Position numbers and translations under genes: made by a program
Shown here: piece after piece, positions 50,017-62,548 of the stretch
Position numbering within the stretch: the stretch's first letter is position 1
Layout: each line of letters starts with the position of its first letter
Origin: Ancylostoma caninum
Taxonomy: Eukaryota > Nematoda > Chromadorea > Rhabditida > Ancylostomatidae
DNA: 64,000 bases
NCBI GenBank assembly: GCA_037903475.1
Contig: JBAJFG010000364.1
Span: 1-64,000, forward strand
Reading direction: 5' to 3'
Notes under the pieces: generated by a model
The model's database searches: none
Seen by the model: only the letters and a program-made list of their open reading frames with translations
Told to the model about the DNA's origin: nothing

Positions 50017-51468
50017 TTAGTATGTCTACAAAGTGAGAGCAGGATATTCACAAAAGGTCCTACTTTATTCTGTTTAAGAGTTCCTTATCTGTGCACATTA
50101 TCATTGCAAAGGGAAGAATGGGCGGTCATTCAACCTCCTATTCAATTCAAGATACACTGCTCATCCCTACAGGCACCACCCCACCTTGGAACTGTCCTTC
50201 CTTTTCTCTTGCTTCTAAATTTGTAAACTCTTCATTCGCTTATAGCTGAGAATTACACCCTTCACCCACGATCGATTTCTTTTCTTTTTTTTTTTGCTTT
50301 CCCTATTTCTTCTCTCCAGCTAGCGTCATTCACAGCGTCGATTTCTTCAAGAAAACAGAGCTACAAAGCAGCAGGGAAAAATGTCATAAAACAGGATCCG
50401 TTCCTTCTATACTGGCAGATCTGCACCATGACAAGAAAACAGGCAGCTTCAATGGAAGCCTATTATAGCAAGGAGGAACTGCACGAAACAGCACAAATTA
50501 ACAACGAAATATGATACAGGAGAACTTGTGTGCAAAGTATCGTTGAAGCAAACAAAATCAAATATGACGCTGCCTTTAGACTCCAACTAGGGTATAGCCC
50601 TCTCTGTCGCGTCAATCTAATAAAATTGATTTTTCAATATCAAGCTGTCGTGAAGCCTCATATGGTGGTATCTTCCTTATCAGTGTTCGATGAGAGCTTC
50701 TACGTTAGTACTTTATTCGAGTAAGCTTCCGGCGAGATTGATTTTGATACATATCGATTCTCGGTGCTTCGTACTACAGCAATGCTAGCGATGCTCCCCA
50801 TAAAATCCATGGTCACCGGAAGGAGGTTGCTGACGACAACTAAGGCTGCTACATATACACCACGTGAAGTACAGCACCCACCGAACAAGATTGCTCTGAA
50901 ACAGCTTCCGCTCCGCCTTTGGCTGTCTATGACGAACTCCACCACACAAATTTGATACACAGGAACGCGCATTGTTACTTATCCAGAAATGGTGGGCATA
51001 AGCGACCTTGTATGGCTTGGAATTTCAACATATTGAGCCCAACCACAATGAGGCTCTTGAATATGTCATTGGTAGAGCTCCTTTAAACTCGATTCATCAA
51101 ATTTTTAGCCATCACATTAAGCATTAATAGTTGTTCTGGTCGTTTTTAGTATAAGTGATGTAATTTTCACAGGAAAATTCATTTAAAGGTACTACGGAAT
51201 ACAAATATGTATAAAACTGCAGGGGGCGCGAGATAGCCTAGCCTCAAAAAGGAAATCCCAAGAGCTATGTATTCACCCACCAAATTAGCACTCATTCAAG
51301 AAGCAATGAATATCTGACCAAAAGTTTCTTCAAACACAGCATTCACTGCATCCGAAAAGAAACGAATCTATTAAGATATCCAAAAACATTCATTTGCATG
51401 CTGGTGCAGCAAACAATAATAACATTTATGAGCGAAACAAACGGGCTCCATAACAAGAAACAATCCCG
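50017..51468. other. Intergenic between tail-to-tail DNase II and rps-6, no gene seen
   Basis: 1.45 kb, AT-rich, with only short overlapping frames. No repeat element with clear ends. Confidence 0.6.
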
Positions 51469-51474
51469 TTTATT
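51469..51474 (-). promoter_or_regulatory. AATAAA overlapping the rps-6 stop codon
   Basis: The last codons AAG AAA TAA plus the next bases form AATAAA across the stop. If used, the 3' UTR would be only about 15-20 nt. A CATAAA variant about 45 nt further on (near 51424) is the alternative. Confidence 0.35.
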
Positions 51475-54400
51475 TCTTGGCAGCCTTCTTCGCATCGGAC
51501 TCGGAAGACCTTGAGGCGGATGATCTCCTGCGGGCAACCTTCTGATCCTTCATCTCCTGAGAAAGAGAAATATAAGACGTCAGTCTTATGAACTCCTTTA
51601 CTTAAAAAAACTGCCTTCATAATGCGTACCTTAGCATACTTAGTCATCAACTTGTGGTAAGCGGCGGCTTCCTCACGAGATTTCTGACGCTGTTGAATCT
51701 TCTTTCTGAGCAAAGCCTTGCGCCTTCCAATCACAGTAGGCGTAATAAGTCTCTGGATCTTAGGGGCGATGATACGGGTTGGCTTTCCTAAAACAGGCAG
51801 AAATCCGACCAAGCTCGTCTGTACGATTGAGGATATCTTTTCATATTATTTTTGTTATCTAGCTACGAACCCAAAGCCATATGATACAGAAGCATCACAC
51901 TAAAGTCAGAGGCTAAAGGCAGATACTGTAGATAGTCGCTCTAGCTCCCCACACGCTCATCTCTTGCCACCTGCGCAAGAGACGTGCTGCAAAGAGCAGT
52001 AGCTATTAGCTCCAAAGAGGGCTGCGATTTACCTTCGCGGACCTTCTCGTGTGTAATGACGTATTTCAAGACATCGTCTTCCTTGGAAAGGTTGAAGAGC
52101 TTGCGGATCTTCGATGCTCTCTTGGGTCCGAGACGACGAGGGAGAACCTTGTCAGTGAGGCCTTCAATATCCTGGTCACCTAAACTAAACGAAGTCACGA
52201 GGTGGGACGTGAGTTTTTTGTATGATGAATACAGAAATTCTAATGGAATTACTCAAAGAAACCACAGGAACTTTACTAAAGAATCGTAAAAAATCTAGAC
52301 CAACAAAAAAAATGCGAAATTAATTAGCGAAAGTAGGAACAAAGAGAAGATCGGAAAATAATAAGAAAACATGGATAAGATAAAATAGGGATATAGCGGC
52401 GACAAGCCAAGTACACTAATCTAGTTCTGTGATTGATGATAGGTAGGTGTGCGTGCCAAGGCAACAATTTCTTTTTGGATCTTGATCAACGACTTCCACA
52501 GCAACATATTGTTCAATACCAATTGAGAACTTCGATTAACGTAACGAAAGCGGAGAAAAACGTGTATAGCCGCTGCAACTGATGCGCTACCATTGGAATA
52601 AATGAATGTAAAAGGCTGCCTTAGTTAAAGTTTGCTGACAACTACATGATGGACTTTGGCAAAGATCACTGTAGAAGATATCAAGGCAATGGAGTGCATG
52701 GAAAATCAATTTAGATTCGTTATATAACCCACCATATACGACTCCGCATTTTTTGCCCTGATCGCTTGAAGTTTTATCAAAACTCTGTCTTCTTCTGAAC
52801 GTAACAAATGTGTTTCACGGCTAACGCAAGAATATATGTTTCATGACTAACGCAAGAATTCTCTACAGTGCGTGTTTACAGCTTACTGATACGACTGTTG
52901 CACTACTCCGAAGGATTGAAACGAAACAAATGTGGAGAGTTGCAACGTTATTAGAATAATGTATTCACCAATCAATTCATCTCTGAACATATTTTTACTC
53001 TCCATCTACACTTAAAACGTATATGTCAAAAATCGAGAGCAGATGGGAAAAGTTGCGAACAAAAATTGCTTCACTATTAGTTGAGTCTGGTTTTAGCAAG
53101 TGAGAATTCCTATGGCTCAATTCCAACGGAAACAAAAGGATGAACCATGAAAAAATTAAAGTCATAATGTGGGTGAGATTAATAATAATAAAACTGCTAG
53201 CATAGGTATTCCAAGATGAATCCGCTGTGAAGCCTAACTTGGTGTTACATAGTGACCAACATGTGATGAAAACTCCATGGTTGTTGCTCTTTTCACTGGG
53301 CAGCGCAACGCTAACCAAAACTAGGTTAAAATCAACGAACACTTCTAAAAAATGTGTAGAAAACTACGGCACTAACATCTTTTCTCTGAACACTCGTGAA
53401 ACGATGGTACCGCTATTTCGCTCCATCCTTCTCACATCACTCTTTTGGCAAAGTTCAAGAAAACACATAAAACAGGGACCTGACGCATCAATGGGATTAC
53501 CCAGGGTAAACGTGATGACGCCTGCTTTAACGACGGGTAAGCTTGTGTGGTATTACCACGTTTACCTTAGGTAATCTCAATTACGCATGCGGCTCCGAAG
53601 ATAACGGGAAAATTCATAGTCTATATAAGCGGTTAGATTCACCCGGTCTAAAACTTCGAAGAAAGAGAAACAAACTCAATAAAAACAATGAATTCCAGAA
53701 GTATAAAAGAAAAATGTATGATAAAGGAGTAAAACCAACAAATACTCACCCTTCTTTACAACAACGAGGGAAAGAACAGACAGATTGGCATCAACAATGC
53801 ATCCACGGACAGATTTCCTCTTCCTCTCTCCGGCTTTTCTGGGGCGGTAGCACGAGTCGCCCTTTGCCAGGAGAAGACGGACACGGCCGTTGGTGAGGAC
53901 ACCTTGCTTCATGGGGAAACCTTGCTTATCGTTTCCACCAGTGATACGGACAACGTATCCCTGAACGAGTTGTATTAGAGAGTGAAGCAAAAACAAAAGG
54001 AAACAAAATTAAGGAAAAAACTGGTGACAAAGGATGTAAAACCGATCCAATAGAGGATTGTCTACTCTGGCTTTTCATGAGAACTCAAGATGTTTAACCA
54101 CCTATTACTTCACCATTACTAATCTCTTGAAAAATCACCACTATTTATAGATGTCCACTACACTTGGTTTAAATGACTTCAATTTCTTTCTGGTGCGCAG
54201 GTTGTAATCAGAATTTTTATTTGCCGAAGCTTTAACAAAACGTTTCAGAGACCTCAGAACGGTTCAATTTCCTGCCTACTATCCGTAATGTCAAGACACC
54301 AGCACCTAAGGCGTTATTTATGGTTGATGCGCGTCAAATGTGACGCGGCGACATACAATGCAGAATGGAGAGAAGCAGAGAATTCTTGGCAGGAATCGAA

Positions 54401-55396
54401 TGTTCCTGGTTTTGCCGTCGCGGTGGCCGCGCGAACAAAACCGCTTTTCGATTTTCGCCGCATCGAGACATCGCGAATACTTCGTGAAATTTGGGGCCGA
54501 CGCGTCAAATCTGACGCCCATCAAGCATAAATACCACCTAAAAGGGTTCTGTAATAGTCTGGTTCTGTATCAAACTATGTGGTGCAAGAACAGCAAAATC
54601 ATATCTGTATAATGTCCAGGTTTTGCTATTAGAAAATATGAAAGTTTTTCGTTGGGAATTTCTCGTTATAAAAGTATTCGACTTGAAATATCAAGAGGCT
54701 GCGAACTCGAGCACTCAGAAGTCGTAGAATTCCTTCTGCTTTGTGTTGAACTCCTATACTTCAAAACTGCCATTGGATTTATAATGTTCATGGCTAACGA
54801 AAGACTTAGTGTTGCTATCAATACATCCCAAATTTTGGGCCACTAATGTCACACCACCTCCATGGCCGGTAGGATTATCGGTGAAAAGGGAGTTGGGGGG
54901 GGGGGCACTCCTCTGAAGCCTAAGCCTAAGCCTTAGGCTTAAACGCATGCTTAAGCATAGGATTAGGCTTAGGCTTAGCTTAGGCTTGGGCTAAGCTTAA
55001 GCTTAGGTTTAGGCTAGTGGTTTTACTTAGGCTTATAAGGTGAAGCCTATGACCTTTTATAGGGTGCCCCCCCCAACTCCCTTTTCGCCGGATTATCAAG
55101 TCAAAATTTAAGTCGCTCTAAATGTATTTTCTCCGGAAATACAAATCTACATTGGCGAAGACAAATGAAATTTGTAAATCCAAAGAAAAATATACAAGTT
55201 CAAGCAGAAGTAAAAGAAAATCAAGAAAATGCTTCAAAATCGCATAAAAAAGACCAACCTTCCATTCCTCTCCAAGACTGTCGATCTCAACCTCCTGCGC
55301 CATACGCTTATCATAGAAAATGCGCAGTTTCTTCTCATCATCGACTTCGAACAACTTCTGCTGACCAGTCGCCGGATTGGCGAAGTTGAGTTTCAT
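51470..55396 (-). CDS. rps-6: 40S ribosomal protein S6 (eS6), 5 exons, complete
   Basis: Small-subunit ribosomal protein and target of S6 kinase. Exons in coding order: 55396-55259, 53960-53750, 52179-52033, 51787-51630, 51556-51470. All are GT/AG, phases agree, and the sum is 741 nt, or 246 residues, the normal family length. The start reads [20 protein letters not shown], which is typical of the family. The RRRLSS-type kinase site appears as RRRSS at residues 227-231, followed by a serine-rich tail ending in AAKK. A TTTTTAAAG acceptor about 23 nt upstream of the ATG is a plausible trans-splice site, leaving a very short 5' UTR. The first intron (53961-55258) holds a MITE and a TTAGGC-rich inverted-repeat element. 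The gene is tail to tail with DNase II. Confidence 0.97.
54315..54533. mobile_element. MITE in rps-6 intron 1 (219 bp)
   Basis: Ends tatttatggttgatgcgcgt, then caaatgtgacg, and the complement with few changes (cgtcaaatctgacgcccatc aagcataaata). Open on several frames but not coding. Confidence 0.82.
54871..55099. mobile_element. Inverted-repeat element filled with TTAGGC telomere-like repeats, rps-6 intron 1
   Basis: Ends gattatcggtgaaaagggag followed by ttggggg..gcac, and the complement (gggtgccccccccaactccc, ttttcgccggattatc). Between them, about 54918-55040 is made of degenerate TTAGGC units on both strands (cctaagcctaagccttaggc, taggcttaggcttagcttag). TTAGGC is the nematode telomere repeat. 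The block is short, imperfect and interstitial. Confidence 0.85.
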
Positions 55397-58034
55397 CTTT
55401 ACAGATGGTGCTTGTTACCTTTAAAAACTGCCAAATGAAAATAACTTTCCTGAAGAAACAATTGACAAGATCACGAAAAAACACAAGCCACAGAACAAAA
55501 ACTTTTTTTGGAAGCTTAAATATGAAAAAAAACAGGATGTTTTCCGAGATGCTTGATAATTTTAGCTCAAAAGAGTTCTCCATTCCACTGATCAGTCGAC
55601 AGACAGTGGTCACAATGGTGCACCAATAACTACAGCTATTTCTAAAGCAGTAAAAATCACTTAACAATGCATTAACCACACTTAAAGTGAAAAACATTAC
55701 CAAAATTTTTAGGCCTTTGAAAAGGAATGCGAACGAATTTAAAGGTCTCAAAAGTGGCGCACCACCGTACCCGTGTTCCACGCGGGACCAGCATTAAACT
55801 GTTCGGACTGGCACACGGCCAGGCCCTAAACCGCTCAATACCGAGTTTACAAAGTTAGAAGTTGGGGCTTTTAACGTGTTTTAAGTAAGAAGCTCTGGTT
55901 ACGACTTGTCAGAACGTGTCAGAGGTGGTTCACTTCCGTTAGCTGCCTTTATCAGCTCTAATCTCTTCGGATGCCGTGTTCTTTGCCGGTTGGACGATTT
56001 CCGTGGCTCTTTCGGTGTTTATCCTCGCATTTTCGTCGTAAATAGGTTGCTAATGGTTGTAAGAGGATTAGCCGGTTATATTATTCTTTTTCAGGATAGA
56101 TACCAATGGTGGACTGCCCGCATATCTCGGGCTCAGTGTGCATCGCGGCCGTGAATCTCTCGCAGCTTCAACTTCTGCGTGAATTCAACGATGTTGACTA
56201 CGGGGTGCAACGATCCGGCCGTATGCAGCGCAGGATCAGTCGCGAAGGAGCGTAAGTCGTTCAACTTTAGCAAAATTAGCCACGTTCGGCACGGTGTCTT
56301 ACCCGTGGACCGCCAAGTTCGCACGTGTTACGCCGCGTGAGCCCAGTTAAACACGTTCATTCCCATGAACGAGGAAGAAATCCGGAAAGGGAATGATCCA
56401 CGGGGCTAGGGGACAATCTAAGGAACCTCAGCTTCTTTCCTAAGTCCACTATTTTAACCCCCGTGAGCCGTGGAAAAGTTTAGCGACACAGTTGTGCCGC
56501 TGCGAGTCCTATCGCATTAGCGAACCAGGCGCTGCGATTTAGTTGTAAGCGCAAAATTTGAAGCGTATGGGGAAGTTATGCTAGATGCGTACACGCTTCA
56601 TGCGTGCGACCATGCCCTGTTTCATTGGGGAAGGTTGACGACGCTGTAGAGAGGAAGAACGCCAGAAAAGTGCACAGCGTTTGGAACGGGTCTCAAGAAA
56701 TGCAGGCAAATGCAGGTTTGCATGAATAAACAGCTAATGCCCCGGTCTAAGCAGGTTATACATAGTGGTATCGTTTTGACAGTGCATTTCCCGTGACAGC
56801 GACCCTCCTGGCATTGGAGCACGCAACGCGGTCGGTTCAACAGTTGACCCACAATGGACCTGACTTCTTTGACGAGTTTCATAGTCTGTTCCCTTCTTCA
56901 GCTGTTCTAAGAGTTAAGAAAGAACACTAGAAGAGGAAATAAGCGATGAAACTCTTCAAAGATCCCAGAACAATCAGGGGTCAACTGTTTGACCCGCCGC
57001 GCTGCGTGCTCCAATACTAGGAGGGCCGCTGTCGCGGAAAATGCACTGTCAAAACGACTCCACTATACAGTCCATCCGAAACGACAGGCCCACTGACGCG
57101 GTCGGGAAACCTCGCGGCTCGGCTGCGGCGAGGCCGACGATAAGCTCTTTGGGTAAAACTGGTGGAGAAAATTATCGAATGGAACGGAAATAGTAGTAAA
57201 GGTGGTAAGACGGTAGAAAGGAACGTACATATCAAAAAAGACAATCGAATGCAATCTGGATCCGTCGACTTGAGACGTCGGAGAGTTGTTCGGGGGGGGG
57301 GGGGGGGTGCCACACTTACAGCTGAAGGGCAATATATACTAGATGCGTCCCTTTGGTGTGCGTGCGTCTATGTGATTAAAAATATGCGCGATTACAGCCG
57401 TAACGCAGTTCGGACGCAGGTCAGACGCACGCATTTGTCTCATCGCGGCAATTCGTGGCAGCCGCGCTCTGTCTTCATTTAGGATGTGCAGGCCATATTG
57501 ACCGGTCTCCATGGAATAGAGATGCATGCGTCAACTCGTGAGTGACGCTCGCATCTGTTGTGAAGTGCCCTCACTTCACTTTGAAAAGATACGCGCTGCG
57601 GAAGTCTGCTGCAGCGCAATGCCGTCGTCTTGAATGCTCATGAATGCTGTTAGAATCGTCACAACGGCAGGTTGATGTTTACCGAGTTACTCAGTCGCAT
57701 TGAAACATCGCACGCGCGTGTGGCAACTCTTCGCCCATAGTTATTGGCCCAGGCGTACTCCTGATGCTGATAAGATTTGCGTTTGCGACGTCACAGCCAC
57801 TCGCGAAGGTTGCAGGTTGCACGGGTGGATGCGTCTGACGCACGCACAAAACCGCCAGTAGAATTTTCGCATATGCGAGCATTTCTTCAGTGCGTTCGAC
57901 TGACTCGGTGAATATCGTGCCGCCATGACTATTGCGATCGCATGCACGTTCGTTCAAAATGGCGGCATCGCGCGGCAGCAGCCGCATAACCGAAGCGCGC
58001 ATTTCTTAAAGGACGTTGTGAGTACAGTTTGGCA
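55397..58034. other. Divergent intergenic region between rps-6 and the USP gene
   Basis: 2.6 kb head-to-head spacing, so both promoters should be here. The half near the USP gene (57.1-58.0 kb) is clearly richer in CpG. It includes one MITE (56757-57068) and a poly-G run near 57293. No further exon is recognised. Confidence 0.5.
56757..57068. mobile_element. MITE upstream of the USP gene (312 bp)
   Basis: Left arm tatacatagtggtatcgttt, then tgacagtgcatttcc, then ggagcacgcaacgcggtcgg and caacagttgaccc. The right arm is the complement (gggtcaactgtttgacccgc ... gaaaatgcactgtcaaaacg actccactata). Arms of about 100 bp. Confidence 0.85.
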
Positions 58035-61000
58035 ATGTCTGCGACTTCTAGTTTTGCGCCTAAAGCGGCATTTATAGTGCATCGGAGTCCGATTCGCTCG
58101 GGTAACAAAAGGTACGTATCGATCCTCGTCGGAAGAAAGATATGAAGTATCGATCCGTATTATTCGTTATCCGACAAGATTTGACTACGATGCGCTATAA
58201 TTACAGCTTAAGCTTTGCGCGCGGCTTGACGCATATAGCTCCGATAAATGTGCAGCAGGAACGCAGCTCGAACAGGGCAATAGTTGAGTACAAAGCATAT
58301 GGACGTCTTCCCCGGTTAGAGCAATCCTCTCCTCAATTCCTGCTCAACATTTCGTTTTTCTAGCAGCAATTGAGTGGGGATCGCAGCTATTGCGAGGAGA
58401 TGCCCTTAGGCTGGGTGTTGAGCGTTATACGTGGAAAGAGTGGCGCCACGTAGCTCTTTGATGAAGGGTTAACGCTCTACACCCCCTTAGGCTTTGTACT
58501 CAGCATATCACGCTGTCCGGTGTGTCTTCCTGTTGCACAGGTGCCAGAAAGTATGAGTTGCTTTCCACAACTTTTGTCGTGGACGAAAATACCAGTGGGC
58601 TATTCTAAATTCTCACCAAAATTTTTTGTGAGACCGCTGTACCGGCGTTGACCATGTCGCCTCTTAGAATGATCTTGTGCTGCAAAACAGAATTGTCGGG
58701 CAAAATTATGGAGCGAAGAAGTTAGCGTGTCCATTTCACCAGCAAGACATTTGGGGATCTGGCTGCGCCCTGCTTGTTTTGATCAAGAAAGAACTGTGAA
58801 AAGGGTGTGGTACTTCCACAAGCAGGCTGTCCTTTTGAGGCAGACGGTACCAGGATTTTGATTTTTCACTTTTTGAGCGGATTGTGGGTAGGCGTTGCTC
58901 ATACATAGTGTTCCCCTTGGAAAACCTAAGAATGGGAGACCTGGAGTTGCTGTTAATGATAAGGGCTTGTCAGGCAGTATCTGGAGACGCTGCTTCCACA
59001 GAAATGGTTGATGTTTCAGTCCTCACCTCACGAACTCTGCTCAGTTGGGGCTGGCAAACTGGTAAACTGGTACGAGATCCGTGTGGGAGAACCAATCAAG
59101 GATAAACTTCTATGTGTAATCCATTCAGAAAGTTGTGAGTGCCTGGCTGCCCGAGTACAGGCCTTCTCCATGCTTCCACATCACTTCTTCGGGTTTTACC
59201 ACGCTAGTGCAACTGAAACTTTGTTGATTGCATGGATCTGAAGTTGCAGTAGCACGTTCTTGTTAAAAGGGTTCCTCAATATGTACATACATGGAGCGCA
59301 CGTGTTTAAGCGGCACTGCAGTCGTAACATCCTTGCATCCTGGAACAAGCATAAATGCATCGTGAGTTTAAAGAAAAAAAGGAACATCGATGGAGGTAGC
59401 ACTCACTTTAGCCACACCATCAAAATTACGTGCGAAAGTAACAGTATATAAAAGACTAATTCACTGTCACAGGATATAAAAGATTAATTCACTATGTCCT
59501 AAAAATGGCTGTCATTAGCCGCGTCGATTTAAGAGGTGCTGTCGATACTTAGCGTGCCAATCGTAAATTCTGAGCAAGTGAGAGTAACTCGACCTGAAAA
59601 GTGGACCCTGTCGTGGTTGGCAGGGTAATTTAGGTGTTACGGGTCTTGGGGTGGGTGGTTGGAAGGGGCCGGGAAGGCGTGAATGTCTGTGATTTAGAAT
59701 GAGGTCGCGGATTTGAGGTGGGACACAGATAGTTGCTCTCAAAAAAGATGATAGATCACTAGTTGGACTATTCAAACATAGTCGTCTTCATGTGTCTGTT
59801 GTTGTCCCTCAGCTATGTTTTTTTCTTCTTTTCAGGGAGAAGGCTCTCTGGAACTGCGTCACTTGCGACTCATCAGAAAGTCCGTGGCTGTGCCTGGCTT
59901 GTGGGCTAATCTTTTGCGGCCGCTTTGTGAACGCGCACGGCATAAAACATCACAATGAGATGAAACATCCTCGTCATTGTGTGCTTATGAATTGCCACTC
60001 ATATGAAGTCTTTTGGTAGGTTTTTTTCATTGTTAAGGATTCTTAGATGCAGATAGGGAATAGAGGTCTCGAAGTCAGTCTTCATGGAGTTTCATGGGCA
60101 ACGTCCAACATGGTTACGCCAATCGACATCGATGTGCAGCTTGAAAGTGCATTTTTGAAGTCCTTCAACGCCACTTTTTTGTTGGCAAAAGCCGCTTCTA
60201 TCTACGTGTATGTACCCTTCCATGCGCATGGCGAACCATTGGCCTACGAAACTGCTGAATCGCAGCATGGTATTGCTAAAGGTGATACGATGGATATGGG
60301 AAATGCGCATACTTCTCTTCGCCACGAGCCAGTCATTCGGTTGCAGCGGTCAAATCGGTGCATCAGGTGATGCTGCTGTGTATTCTCAATCCCGCCGATT
60401 TGTTAGCTCCATCGGCACTCGCTGTGTGTAAAAATCTCGAGCCCGGGAATGACGTTAGACTTATCTTCAATAGAAGTTCAGACATCCTTAGCCTTAGACT
60501 ATCGTTGTAGTATTGAAGTAATTCCTTTGAGTGATACAATTGCGAGGTATGCAGGGACTATAATTTATCAGAACGTTGCTGTTGACCTTTCTAAGCGTGT
60601 GCATAGGGCTGCCGCTGTACTCCTTGGAGATTTTGGCACTTAGCATTCTCGTCGCCTGCGGGACTTTGTTTCTGATATAGTAATCGGAGAACATCTGCCT
60701 TATTGCCAAAGATTTGCGGATTACAACAGTTCTAAGCCTTTTTGAAAAGATTGACATTGAAATGAGTTATGGGGTTTGGAATCAAAAGCATGAAAACGCA
60801 CATTGTTTTTGCATCAACCTAGTAGAAACTAAGTTCTAATTTTAGTGATAAGAACTAGAAATTGTGTCATCATCCATTATGTGTGGCGCTATGTTGTGCC
60901 GAACTATGCTGAACAAGGCTGTTTAGCTACGTCTGTGACGACTATGTCGGCGACGACACAGAAGATGGCAAGATCTCGTCAGTTCGTCACTCGTTGGCCT

Positions 61001-61883
61001 ATTTCAACAGGACGAGGTCGGTAATGAGCAGGGGTTCATCGGATTTCCAGTGATGTTCCTTCTCAAAGAATTCATAGAATCGAAATTTTTAAAGAATGTT
61101 GGTTTCCTGAACAAACTATTACCGTGGATAGGTCCTCCACGTTCCCAGGATTGTTCACCGTTGGAAACACATGTTCACAGTTTCAGTATTCATGTTCACT
61201 GACATATGTGTAACTAAAAAAATCGCGGTCAATCATTTCAGCCATGTGTTAGAAGCGACCAGCAGTCAAACTCAGCTGTGTCTGACGATGTAACTTTGCT
61301 ATCAGGCTCTGTGAAAAGGTTCTTAACTAACGTGTCTCTTTTCAGGTGTGCTGATCACAGCTATTCATCACAGCTTTATGTCACCAGTCATGATAATTTG
61401 TACGATGCTGAGGATTCAGTAGATCTCACCACCGAAGAGGAGGACGAGGAAGCGATTAGTCAGGCTGTCGCGGAAAGGTATTTCTCTCTTTCTTAAAAAT
61501 GAAGTCATCCGTTGCATAGGTGAAAAAAATTGTGTGTAGTCACCGGTCTTCGCTTTGAAGTTGATGTCACAATTCTCGTCAAACCGGAAGGGATGGGCTG
61601 AAATTTGCTAAAATACTTTGGCATTTCAGTTTTCTCCGTCAAATTCGATTCTCTTCTGATATTAAGAATTTTCTTCCCTTCTACCATTGTAAACATGCAA
61701 ATCTGTTGTTTCAGAGTCGTGCAGCTTGATGAAGACAGCGGCTCCGTCCCGGAGGATGAAGGACGCCCCGCTCGGCTGCCGCCGGAACCGGAGCCGGAAC
61801 GCTCGCACATAATTCCTGATCTGGGAGTGAACAGATCCGGTCCTTTGATTGGTGGAAGATCTCTTCGCCCTCGAAAGCGTAAG
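58035..61883 (+). CDS. Ubiquitin-specific protease, N-terminal part with UBP zinc finger; 3' end outside window
   Basis: Cysteine deubiquitinase of the USP3/USP44/USP49 group, which acts on ubiquitinated nuclear or chromatin proteins (family knowledge). Sure exons: 59836-60015, 60927-61016, 61346-61477, 61715-61883. Candidate first exon: 58035-58111 ([10 protein letters not shown]...), whose phase fits exactly. The zinc finger shows [29 protein letters not shown] and then CYVCDDYV, as in the family. The expected first Cys-x-His pair before WNC was not found, so a small exon may be missing between 58112 and 59835. After the finger come an acidic stretch (TTEEEDEEA), a Pro/Glu-rich stretch, and SLRPRKRK, a basic motif that often sits just before the catalytic domain. 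No Cys-box (GNTCFMN type) is visible here. The donor at 61017 (GTCGGT) is weak but is the only one in phase. Downstream is the satellite array. Confidence 0.85.
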
Positions 61884-62548
61884 GTAAGAACCCAGCTGCT
61901 AAACGTGTCATTTTTTGAGCAGTACTATGTCACCCCGGTGTGGTCGCAGGAAAAAAAGTAGGCGGGCAAGGAAGCGGCATATCCGACCGCGTCGCACAGG
62001 TTGTGACTGGAGCATCAAATTCTCCATGAGTCTGATAATCTTCGAGATTATGACTCATTCTCCTAGGATGGGATTGTTCGCACTAGTATCTTACTCTATA
62101 TAAAGCGCAGACCCCCCCCCATCGCCGCGCGAGGGATGACAGGTCACGCTGTCATTGATCCACTCGCCTCGCCCCACCTCTTTTGCCCGCCGCCACGGGC
62201 TCAATTGCGAAAATTGACACGCCCAATGACACGCCCATGTATATGTATGTGTACAACATGGAAATCTTCAATTAGGACGTCCAATTTGCAACGAAAACGG
62301 AATATCTTGGATCTTTAAAGCAGAATAGGAGAACCAATGATGAAGCGAGTGTGATTTCGCAATTAGAAACGTGAATCATCCAAATACAGCAGAGTTGTAC
62401 GGAAATTTTCACCGCACTCCTTCTAAAGCATTAAGTAGTAATGGCAATTAGAAATTAACGGTCAGGGGAACAAATGGTGCACTCTATGAGCTTAATATTG
62501 TGCTTACAAAGTAGGAATAGAACGTTTACGCTGTTTATTCCTGTTAAA

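Noticed and set aside
54918..55040. Chromosome end suggested by TTAGGC repeats
   Set aside because: The units are short, degenerate, in both orientations, within an rps-6 intron and bounded by transposon-like ends, so this is interstitial.
61017..61022. Alternative donor GTAATG at 61021 for the USP exon ending at 61016
   Set aside because: It is a better consensus match but leaves phase 0, which would put a stop at the start of the next exon; the GTCGGT donor keeps the frame.
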